From NCBI GenBank assembly GCA_015487825.1, contig WFOZ01000722.1, forward strand, positions 1 through 5,110: a stretch of DNA of 5,110 nucleotides. Direction: 5' to 3'. Every line of letters begins with the position of its first letter. The stretch's first letter is position 1. The notes below the pieces were generated by a model, which was given only the letters and a program-made list of their open reading frames with translations, had not been told where the DNA came from and searched no databases. This DNA is from Planctomycetaceae bacterium (lineage in GTDB: Bacteria; Planctomycetota; Planctomycetia; Planctomycetales; Planctomycetaceae). Below, piece by piece: positions 1 through 5,110 of the stretch. The position numbers were made by a program, and so were the translations under genes.

Positions 1-91
1 CATACAACTCGCATCCGCTATGTTGTGGATGAGATGAATGTCGATTCAGCCTAGAACGACACCTACCTTCATTCCTAAACATGAAAAATCC

Positions 92-113
92 GTGATGACC
101 ATGTGATGACCAG
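92..113 (+). repeat. Tandem direct repeat, 11-bp period
   Basis: GTGATGACCAT (92-102) is followed immediately by GTGATGACCAG (103-113), two copies differing only at the last base. The period is about one helical turn, so two protein subunits could bind the same DNA face, as in iterons near transfer origins. The alternative is a slippage duplication. The repeat itself is seen directly; any binding role is inference. Confidence 0.7.
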
Positions 114-133
114 AGAAAATTCCGCTGGATGCC

Positions 134-162
134 TTGAAACAGCCAAGACTCCAACATATTTT
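134..162 (+). promoter_or_regulatory. Candidate sigma-70-type promoter for the mobilisation operon
   Basis: A -35-like TTGAAA (134-139, 5 of 6 to consensus) and a -10-like TATTTT (157-162, 4 of 6) are separated by exactly 17 bp. Transcription would begin near position 169. That leaves almost no leader before the ATG at 176, but about 110 nt before the mobC start, including the hairpin at 186-203. The -10 is weak and the region is A/T-rich, so a chance match is possible. Confidence 0.35.
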
Positions 163-175
163 AAGAAAAAGTGAA

Positions 176-283
176 ATGGCGCACCTCGAAGGAGAAACTT
201 CGAACGCGTTATTTGATGAATTAGCCGAGTGGAATGAGCATCTAAAAGGCGAAAACATTGACTTTCGGGGGCCAACACCATGA
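176..283 (+). CDS. Possible 35-aa acidic small protein or leader peptide coupled to mobC
   Basis: The frame reads ATG at 176 to TGA at 281-283, giving a 35-residue peptide beginning MAHLEGETSNALFDELAEWN and ending in RGPTP. It is acidic and probably helical in the middle (two Trp/Glu/Leu-containing turns). Its TGA overlaps the mobC ATG as ATGA, the same junction used between mobC and the relaxase, which suggests translational coupling in one operon. The same frame is open from 110, so an earlier TTG start at 134 is possible. No strong Shine-Dalgarno sequence precedes 176. I do not recognise the family, and an ORF this short can arise by chance. It could be a small relaxosome component, a leader peptide, or nothing. 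Confidence 0.35.
   Translation: MAHLEGETSNALFDELAEWNEHLKGENIDFRGPTP
186..203 (+). repeat. 6-bp perfect inverted repeat (hairpin) with a purine-rich loop
   Basis: TCGAAG (186-191) and CTTCGA (198-203) are exact reverse complements around the loop GAGAAA. The stem and loop together contain AAGGAG (189-194), a good Shine-Dalgarno core, but no usable start codon follows at normal distance: the nearest ATG, at 216, meets a stop two codons later. The hairpin lies inside the possible 35-codon ORF and in the predicted mobC leader. It could be an RNA element, a relaxosome binding site or chance. Confidence 0.4.
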
Positions 284-723
284 GCGCTCCCCTTACCCAT
301 CAAAAGGCAATTTCGGCCAGGAAAGCATATCAAGCTGCCTCTACTGCCTTATCCAAGCCTGAAAAGAAAGCTCCGCGCATTACCCTGCGATTAACTGACG
401 AAGAACTCGCAAAACTCAAAAACCTATCGAGTGGCTTGTCGTTGAGCGCCTATATCCGCAAATGTCTGTTTGGAAAAGATACTGCCCCACGTAAATTGCG
501 CTCCCGTGTTCCAGTCAAAGATCAGGAAGCATTGGCACAAGTGCTGGGATTACTGGGGAAAACGCGCATTGCCAACAATCTCAACCAGATCGCCTATGAG
601 GCCAATTGTGGTTCTTTGCTCATGGATGGGGAAACCGAGAATGAGATCAAACTGGCTTGCGCTCATATTGCCTGGATTCGGGTCAAGCTGATTGAAGCCC
701 TTGGTATCAAGAGCAAGTCATGA
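280..723 (+). CDS. mobC: MobC-type plasmid mobilisation relaxosome accessory protein
   Basis: This 147-residue protein is the kind of small DNA-binding accessory factor that helps a relaxase open the transfer origin. The N-terminal 30 residues are basic and low in complexity. Residues 33-63 (ITLRLTDEELAKLKNLS, then a loop and LSAYIRKCLFG) fit a ribbon-helix-helix DNA-binding fold. Residues 90-140 carry the MobC-like signature LLGKTRIANNLNQIAYEAN followed by a C-terminal helix. The start at 280 is chosen because a G-rich stretch (268-272) lies 8 nt upstream and the length fits the family. It overlaps the preceding small ORF and the following relaxase gene by ATGA junctions, so the three are probably translated in a coupled way. 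Such proteins commonly repress their own operon, which is not shown here. The family call is from memory of motifs. Confidence 0.85.
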   Translation: MSAPLTHQKAISARKAYQAASTALSKPEKKAPRITLRLTDEELAKLKNLSSGLSLSAYIRKCLFGKDTAPRKLRSRVPVKDQEALAQVLGLLGKTRIANNLNQIAYEANCGSLLMDGETENEIKLACAHIAWIRVKLIEALGIKSKS

Positions 724-2006
724 TTTTGAAAGGAAGCCAGCGCGCTGGTGGGACACAACTCGCCCTTCATCTGCTCAAAACAGATGAGAATGAGCATGTC
801 GAGATTCATGAAATCAGTGGCTTTATATCTGACACGCCAATGGAAGCGTTCAATGAAGCCTATGCTATTAGTCGCGGCACCAAATGCAAACAGTTTCTTT
901 TTTCTTTGAGCCTCAGTCCGCCTGAAAAAGAAAGCGTGCCTGTTGAGGTTTTTGAAAAAGCCATTGCCGATATTGAAAACAAACTTTGCCTTGCAGGTCA
1001 GCCGCGCGTTATCGTTTTTCATGAGAAAGAAGGCCGTCGCCATGCCCATTGCGTCTGGTCGCGTATCGACGTTGAAAAAATGAAGGCAATCAATCTACCC
1101 CACTTCAAATTGAAGCTGCGGGATATTTCTCGAGAGCTTTATTTGGAACATGACTGGCAAATGCCACGCGGCCTAGTGAATAGTGAAGAGCGCAATCCGC
1201 TTAATTTTACGCAAGCCGAATGGCAACAGGCCAAGCGTATTAAACAAGACCCACGCGCTATCAAGGAAGCATTTCAGGATTGCTGGGCTATATCAGATTC
1301 GCGAACCGCCTTTGCAAGCGCACTGGAAGAACGCGGCTACTATCTGGCTAAAGGTGATAAACGCGGCTTTGTAGCGGTGGACTGGCGCGGTAAAATCTAT
1401 GCCATTTCCCGCTGGGTTGGCGTTAAGAGTAAAGACATCAAGGCAAGGCTTGGTAGTCCCGATGAATTGCCCGCTGTTGAAACGGTGCAACGACAGCTTG
1501 CAGAAAGATTCACTGACAAGCTCGAACAATTTGTTGCGGAAGCAACTTCCTCCCACGACAAAGCGGAATTACGTCTTAAACAAAAGCGACAGGTGCTTGT
1601 CAGCCGCCATCGCCAAAACCGTGTACAACTAAACCGAAAACAAGCGAGCAGACGACAACAGGAAACGCATGCCGGTTCCTCCCGATTACCAACTGGCCTG
1701 AAAGCACTTTGGTTTCGTGTCACGGGAAAATACCGCACTATCAAAAAGCAGAATGAAACTGAAGCCAAACAATGCAAACTGCGCGATAAGGCAGAGCGGC
1801 AAAAGCTGATTGATCAACAATTGCGTGAACGCAAAGATTTGCAGCACGAGTTTCGACTCTTGCGCCATCACTATGGAATCCAAATCAAGAATCTGAATTG
1901 GGATATGAGCAAATTCTTGAAATTGACGGATAACGACCGTGAACAATCCACCCTTGGCGACAAAACGACGACTAGACGTAGACGGCAAATAAGACGGGAT
2001 TTGTAG
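720..2006 (+). CDS. MobA/VirD2-type relaxase (mobilisation nuclease)
   Basis: A 428-residue DNA relaxase, expected to nick one strand at oriT and carry it into the recipient. The N-terminal domain (about 1-150) shows the metal-binding three-histidine motif, VIVFHEKEGRRHAHCVWSRID region, with H101, H108 and H110; the conserved block continues to LYLEHDWQMPRGL (141-152). Residues 155-260 include a second conserved block (DCWAISDSRTAFASALEERG) typical of this relaxase group. From about 265 to the end the protein is very basic and helical, probably coiled coil and DNA-binding, ending in an Arg-rich tail. The ATG overlaps the mobC stop codon (ATGA). Oddity: the first 45 residues contain no tyrosine, whereas classical MobA/VirD2 relaxases use a motif I Tyr; His17, His26 and His30 are present instead. 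The alternative is an inactive relative, but the intact metal motif argues against decay. Confidence 0.88.
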   Translation: MILKGSQRAGGTQLALHLLKTDENEHVEIHEISGFISDTPMEAFNEAYAISRGTKCKQFLFSLSLSPPEKESVPVEVFEKAIADIENKLCLAGQPRVIVFHEKEGRRHAHCVWSRIDVEKMKAINLPHFKLKLRDISRELYLEHDWQMPRGLVNSEERNPLNFTQAEWQQAKRIKQDPRAIKEAFQDCWAISDSRTAFASALEERGYYLAKGDKRGFVAVDWRGKIYAISRWVGVKSKDIKARLGSPDELPAVETVQRQLAERFTDKLEQFVAEATSSHDKAELRLKQKRQVLVSRHRQNRVQLNRKQASRRQQETHAGSSRLPTGLKALWFRVTGKYRTIKKQNETEAKQCKLRDKAERQKLIDQQLRERKDLQHEFRLLRHHYGIQIKNLNWDMSKFLKLTDNDREQSTLGDKTTTRRRRQIRRDL

Positions 2007-2116
2007 GCGAGGCTTCAAAGCGGACGAAGATGCGGACACGGAAATTGTATTGTCATGCGTAGTGCATTGAATTTATTGAATGAGTACATTTGACTAAGCG
2101 GACAAAATTACGGTCG
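2007..2116. other. Convergent intergenic gap between relaxase and fic genes
   Basis: The 110 bp lie between the 3' ends of two facing genes. A terminator is expected, but I see only weak pairing: ATGC-GTAGT-GCAT at 2055-2067, with no strong GC stem or following T-run. The hexamer GCGGAC occurs three times in the same direction (2020-2025, 2032-2037, 2098-2103). No ORF with recognisable content is present. Confidence 0.6.
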
Positions 2117-3226
2117 TCAGTCAGTGTCTGTGACAAGCGAATAGCTGGTGCTTCGGCCACCTCCCGCATCTTTTCGTAAGATGCCATGGGCAATCAATTC
2201 ATTGATATCGCGCAATGCCGTATCAGGGGAACATTTTTCGATTTTTGCCCATTTGGATGACGTCATCTTGCCTTTGAAGTTGTCTAGCAGGCGATTGAGC
2301 ATGTCACGCTGACGGGCATTGAAAGACAGATTTCCGTACTTCTCCCAGAATTGCGCCTTGGCATAAACTTTCTCAAAAATATCCTCTGCACCGTATATAG
2401 CCCTGCCCAGACATCCCAAAAACCAGTCCAGCCATTCAGTGATATCAAGATCACCTTTCTGGGTGGATTCGAGTATTTTGTAATAAGTGCTTCGCTCTTG
2501 GCGGATTTGTGTAGACATGCTGTAAAAACGCCGCTGGCTGTTTTCCGAACGAGCAAGGGCCATGTCAGCAATTGCCCGCGCAATGCGTCCGTTGCCATCT
2601 TCAAACGGATGAACCGAAACAAACCATAAATGGGCGATGGCCGCTCTTAACACTGGGTCGGTTTCAGATTTTTCTTCAAACCATTTTAGAAAAGCACCCA
2701 TCTCTTTATTGATCCGTGATGCATCAGGTGCTTGGAAGTGAATGCGTTCACGCCCGATTGAACCTGATACAACCTGCATGGCTCCCGAGCTATCGTCGCG
2801 CCACGCGCCAACGACAATTCGGGTTATTCCACTACGTCCTGTAGGAAATAAAGACGCGTGCCAGTCAAAAAGGCGTTCGGAAGTCAAAGGCTTGTTATAG
2901 TTGCGTGTTGCATCCAGCATCATTTCCACAACGCCTTCGACATCATGGTCAGTAGGTGTGAGCGCGCCAATATCAATGCCTAATCGCTGCGCAATAGATG
3001 AACGCACCTGATCTACATCAAGGATTTTGCCTTCAATTTCACTGGATTTGACAACATCCTGAGTCAAGGTGCTGAGCATGGCTTCGTTTCGCAGATCGAA
3101 GCCCAAGCCTTCCATACGGCCAAGCAACCGCCCCTGCCGATGACGCACATCAGCCAGCTTGGCGGCTAATGCCCCTTCATCCCAGCGGAATGCTGGCCAA
3201 TCATCTATTTCGTGGATATATGTCAT
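2117..3226 (-). CDS. fic: Class II Fic-family AMP-transferase with C-terminal winged helix
   Basis: A 369-residue Fic enzyme, predicted to transfer AMP from ATP to hydroxyl side chains of target proteins in the cytoplasm. The N-terminal part (about 1-90) matches the DUF4172-type domain and holds the inhibitory motif S61-x3-E65-G66, the (S/T)xxxE(G/N) helix whose Glu blocks productive ATP binding in class II Fic proteins. The flap region is near 137-167. The catalytic motif is complete: HPFEDGNGR (206-214) with a further Arg at 217. Residues about 302-366 look like a winged helix-turn-helix (SKWAKIEKCSPDTALRDINE, then a wing with GGGRSTSYSL). Size and domain order resemble Shewanella SoFic as I recall it. 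The start MTYIHEIDDWPAFRWD fits family N-termini. It lies 123 bp downstream of hsdR in the same direction but has its own promoter and operator-like array. No separate antitoxin gene is seen, as expected for a self-inhibited class II enzyme. Confidence 0.93.
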   Translation of the reverse strand: MTYIHEIDDWPAFRWDEGALAAKLADVRHRQGRLLGRMEGLGFDLRNEAMLSTLTQDVVKSSEIEGKILDVDQVRSSIAQRLGIDIGALTPTDHDVEGVVEMMLDATRNYNKPLTSERLFDWHASLFPTGRSGITRIVVGAWRDDSSGAMQVVSGSIGRERIHFQAPDASRINKEMGAFLKWFEEKSETDPVLRAAIAHLWFVSVHPFEDGNGRIARAIADMALARSENSQRRFYSMSTQIRQERSTYYKILESTQKGDLDITEWLDWFLGCLGRAIYGAEDIFEKVYAKAQFWEKYGNLSFNARQRDMLNRLLDNFKGKMTSSKWAKIEKCSPDTALRDINELIAHGILRKDAGGGRSTSYSLVTDTD

Positions 3227-3253
3227 AATCTCCGCATCTCATGCAGAGATTAT
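3225..3253. promoter_or_regulatory. Operator-like dyad over the fic start codon, RBS and -10 box
   Basis: ATAATCTCCGCAT (3225-3237) and ATGCAGAGATTAT (3241-3253) are inverted repeats matching at 12 of 13 positions around a 3-bp centre. Read as half-sites this is CCGCA-N5-TGCAG. The dyad contains the fic start codon's first two bases, the only Shine-Dalgarno candidate (GGAG on the minus strand, 3230-3233, only 3 nt from the ATG) and most of the -10 box. A protein bound here should block both promoter and translation start. The symmetry is seen; the regulator is unknown. Confidence 0.7.
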
Positions 3254-3277
3254 ATCTATTATTCTCCGCAAAGGCAA
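3249..3277 (-). promoter_or_regulatory. fic promoter, sigma-70 type
   Basis: On the minus strand TTGCCT (-35, 3272-3277) and a perfect TATAAT (-10, 3249-3254) are separated by exactly 17 bp. Transcription would start about 7 nt downstream, near 3242, leaving a leader of roughly 16 nt before the fic ATG. One TGCGGAGA half-site (3261-3273) fills most of the spacer and touches the -35, and the start-codon dyad covers the -10, so the promoter is built into the operator array. It gives fic transcription independent of hsdR. Confidence 0.7.
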
Positions 3278-3328
3278 GATTTTTATCCGCATAATGTGCG
3301 GTGAAACAGCATCCTATTCTCCGCAAAG
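3260..3328 (-). repeat. Exact 14-bp direct repeat, 55 bp apart
   Basis: TATTCTCCGCAAAG occurs at 3260-3273 and again at 3315-3328 (CTTTGCGGAGAATA on the fic strand). Two related half-sites, with core ATCCGCA at 3285-3291 and CTCCGCA at 3230-3236, share the direction. Core-to-core spacings across the four are 34, 21 and 34 bp. These are the solo half-sites of the operator array upstream of fic. Confidence 0.85.
3287..3301. promoter_or_regulatory. Second operator-like dyad, CCGCA-N5-TGCGG
   Basis: CCGCA (3287-3291) and TGCGG (3297-3301) are perfect inverted repeats separated by TAATG. The 5-bp spacer equals that of the dyad over the fic start, and the two dyad centres are 55 bp apart (3239 and 3294). 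The right arm continues as TGCGGTGAAA, 8 of 10 to the TGCGGAGAAT half-site. It lies upstream of the fic -35, where a repressor could bind cooperatively or an activator could act. Confidence 0.6.
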
Positions 3329-3349
3329 CAGAAAGTCAGGCCGGGAAAC

Positions 3350-5110
3350 TTACCCAGTCCACTGCCCAGACAACGCCTCCGCTTGCTGTAAAACAACCTG
3401 AATGGCCGCATCTTGTAGATCAGGTGGATATCCATGCTTGCGCAAAATTCGTTTAACCAGGACACGCATACGTGCTCGCGCACTTTCTCTGTGAGACCAA
3501 TCAACTGATATATTGGATTTGAGGCCTCGAAGTAGTTCATGTGCAATTATTTTCAGTGAATCGTTTCCCATGATCTCAACGGCACTTTCATTCACCGCCA
3601 GAGCATCATAAAAAGCAATTTCATCATCTGATAGCCCTTCTTCTTCGCCTCGATTTCGAGCCTCCCTTATTTCTTTGGCAAGGGTAATCAGTTCCTGTAA
3701 CACCTCGACAGTACTAATCGCATTTGTATGATAACGCGCAACGGCATCTTGAAGACGTTCTGAAAAACGCTTTGTTTCAACAACATTAGTTTGACTGCGA
3801 GACTTAATCTCATCATTGAGCAATTTCTTGAGTGCTTCCAATGCCAGATTCTTTTTTTCCATCTGTTTTATTTCAGCAAGAAATTCATCGGAAAGAATAG
3901 ATATATCAGGAGTTTCAAGGCCTGCTGCCGCCATGATGTCAACAATCTCGGTAGATGCAACCGCCTGATTGATAATCTGCCGAACAGCTAAGTCACGTTC
4001 GGCGGAAGATTTTCCTGAACCTAGAACAGATTTGACTAAAGCAGCGCGAATAGTTTGGAAAAAGCCAACGTCATCACGAATTTCCCGTGCTTCATCACTG
4101 GCAGAACACAATGCGAAAGCCTTGGAAAGTGCTAATACTGCATCCTGAAACCGGCGGTGTGCACGTTTCTTGTCATCTTCGGTTTTTTCCTTCTCAGCCA
4201 ATTTATGCTGGTATTCCAGAATCCATTCAATGGCCCCAGCCATAACACTCAGGCGTTTTTGCGGAGTACCATGAAATGCACGTGAATAATTAAAGCCATG
4301 GAACATTGATTTCACAATGTCATATTTTTCCAACATGATAGCGATGGCTTCGGCTTCATCGATACCAGCCTGCTTTTGATCAGAGGCGGAATACTGGCCT
4401 AGTGCATTTTTCAAGTTTTGACCGATGCCAATGTAGTCAACAACAAGACCTGCGGGTTTGTCTTTGAAAACTCGATTGACGCGCGCAATGGCCTGCATCA
4501 ATCCATGTCCACGCATTGGCTTATCCATGTACATTGTGTGCATGCTTGGTGCATCAAATCCAGTCAGCCACATATCCCGAACGATTACCAGCTTCAGGGG
4601 GTCACTGGGGTCTTTCGCGCGCTTTGCCAGATTTTCGCGCCGCGTTTTGTTGCCGATATGCGGCTGCCAATCTTGCGGGTCGGAGGCATTTCCCGTCATC
4701 ACCACCTTTACGACACCTTGTTTATCATCATCAGAGTGCCAATTCGGGCGAAGGGTCACAATCTCTTTATAGAGTTCAACGCAAATACGGCGGCTCATGC
4801 AGACTACCATTGCCTTGCCGTCCATGGCAGCTACCCGGTCTTCAAAATGTTGCACCATATCAGCAGCAACCATTCTCAGCCGTTTTTCCGACCCGACCAG
4901 AGCTTCAACAGTCGCCCACTTCTGTTTCAATTTTTCCTGTTCCGACAGCGCTTCATCTTCTGTCAGCTCTTCAATTGCAGCATCAACGCGGGGGATTTCG
5001 TCTTCAGGTAATTCAATTCTGGCCAGTCGGCTTTCATAGTAGATCGGAACGGTTGCACCATCTTCAACAGCCCGCGAAATATCATAGACATCAACATAGT
5101 CACCAAACAC
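3350..5110 (-). CDS. hsdR: Type I restriction endonuclease subunit R, C-terminal part (cut by window edge)
   Basis: HsdR is the motor and nuclease subunit of type I restriction-modification: it translocates DNA by ATP hydrolysis and cuts unmodified DNA in complex with HsdM and HsdS. The visible 586 codons run to TAA at 3350-3352; the first codon at the edge is an internal GTG (Val), not a start. The second RecA-like helicase domain is clear: motif IV-like [16 protein letters not shown] (99-114), motif V region [20 protein letters not shown] (177-196) and motif [12 protein letters not shown] (206-215). Residues from about 245 to the end are the long helical HsdR C-terminal domain (DUF3387-like). 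Family members are around 1000 residues, so the PD-(D/E)XK nuclease and first RecA domain should lie beyond the right edge. No frameshift is seen. hsdM and hsdS are not in the window. fic follows 123 bp downstream on the same strand. Confidence 0.95.
   Translation of the reverse strand: MFGDYVDVYDISRAVEDGATVPIYYESRLARIELPEDEIPRVDAAIEELTEDEALSEQEKLKQKWATVEALVGSEKRLRMVAADMVQHFEDRVAAMDGKAMVVCMSRRICVELYKEIVTLRPNWHSDDDKQGVVKVVMTGNASDPQDWQPHIGNKTRRENLAKRAKDPSDPLKLVIVRDMWLTGFDAPSMHTMYMDKPMRGHGLMQAIARVNRVFKDKPAGLVVDYIGIGQNLKNALGQYSASDQKQAGIDEAEAIAIMLEKYDIVKSMFHGFNYSRAFHGTPQKRLSVMAGAIEWILEYQHKLAEKEKTEDDKKRAHRRFQDAVLALSKAFALCSASDEAREIRDDVGFFQTIRAALVKSVLGSGKSSAERDLAVRQIINQAVASTEIVDIMAAAGLETPDISILSDEFLAEIKQMEKKNLALEALKKLLNDEIKSRSQTNVVETKRFSERLQDAVARYHTNAISTVEVLQELITLAKEIREARNRGEEEGLSDDEIAFYDALAVNESAVEIMGNDSLKIIAHELLRGLKSNISVDWSHRESARARMRVLVKRILRKHGYPPDLQDAAIQVVLQQAEALSGQWTG

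Larger units (their letters stand above)
1..175. other. Leader region upstream of the mobilisation operon, no confident gene
   Basis: No convincing protein-coding gene is visible on either strand; the minus-strand frames crossing it show no recognisable motif. It contains a short inverted repeat, CATCC (12-16) with GGATG (27-31), an exact 11-bp-period tandem repeat (92-113) and a candidate promoter (134-162). Because it lies directly upstream of mobC and the relaxase it is a reasonable place for the transfer origin, which often adjoins the mob genes. I cannot match a known nic sequence in it, so no oriT is called. The true 5' boundary is outside the window. Confidence 0.5.

Noticed and set aside
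46..333. 95-codon minus-strand frame across the mob leader
   Set aside because: It overlaps the start of mobC, is Cys/Ser/Phe-rich without any motif and has no sensible operon context.
448..460. ATATCCGCAAATG in mobC, similar to the operator core
   Set aside because: A single copy encoding the conserved YIRKC stretch of the ribbon-helix-helix region; no array or dyad around it.
1397..1777. 126-codon minus-strand frame inside the relaxase gene
   Set aside because: Antisense shadow of the relaxase middle and basic region, with low-complexity Cys/Ser/Arg-rich composition.
2007..2070. Possible continuation of the relaxase in another frame after its stop (acidic reading GFKADEDADTE)
   Set aside because: The relaxase already has a plausible Arg-rich C-terminus, and I cannot show that relatives carry this tail.
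4257..4270. TTTGCGGAGTA, resembling the fic operator half-site, inside hsdR
   Set aside because: It is one isolated copy in the opposite orientation within coding sequence, has no paired site and is explained by the codons for the T-P-Q-K segment.
4418..5011. Long 197-codon plus-strand frame antisense to hsdR
   Set aside because: A shadow of the hsdR coding frame: no recognisable domain, and the opposite strand carries clear helicase motifs.
1..5110. CRISPR arrays, tRNA/rRNA genes and insertion-sequence ends
   Set aside because: I saw no regularly spaced repeat array, cloverleaf-like sequence, transposase gene or terminal inverted repeat pair.

Overview
The window reads as a piece of an accessory, mobilisable element (a plasmid or an integrative/mobilisable island) from a proteobacterium. 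The mobC-relaxase pair resembles cassettes I associate with Alphaproteobacteria, and base composition is moderate by eye (not counted). An alphaproteobacterium of middling G+C is therefore my best guess, but this rests on remembered family resemblance and no search was possible.

Layout. Positions 1-279 are a leader region with no confident gene. It holds an 11-bp tandem repeat, a small hairpin, a candidate promoter and a possible 35-codon ORF. On the + strand a tightly coupled mobilisation operon follows: an accessory protein of the MobC type (280-723) and a MobA/VirD2-type relaxase (720-2006), joined by an ATGA stop/start overlap. A 110-bp convergent gap (2007-2116) separates this from two minus-strand genes: a class II Fic AMP-transferase (2117-3226) and, upstream of it, the C-terminal 586 codons of a type I restriction endonuclease subunit HsdR (3350-5110), whose N-terminal part lies beyond the right edge.

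How the parts fit. The mob genes would nick and pilot DNA at an oriT, which may lie in or beyond the left-hand leader. The hsdR fragment implies a type I restriction-modification locus extending to the right. The Fic protein is a self-inhibited AMP-transferase with a C-terminal winged helix and sits directly downstream of hsdR. Restriction plus a potentially toxic Fic enzyme on a mobilisable element would serve defence and maintenance; this is inference.

The most interesting structure is the 123-bp hsdR-fic gap. It is not filler: it carries a two-unit array with a 55-bp period built from a TGCGGAGA-type half-site. Each unit has an inverted pair (CCGCA-N5-TGCRG) plus a solo half-site 34 bp away. 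The array interlocks with a good sigma-70-type promoter (TTGCCT-17-TATAAT) and reaches the fic ribosome binding site and start codon. This looks like a dense operator for a dedicated regulator, plausibly Fic's own winged helix.
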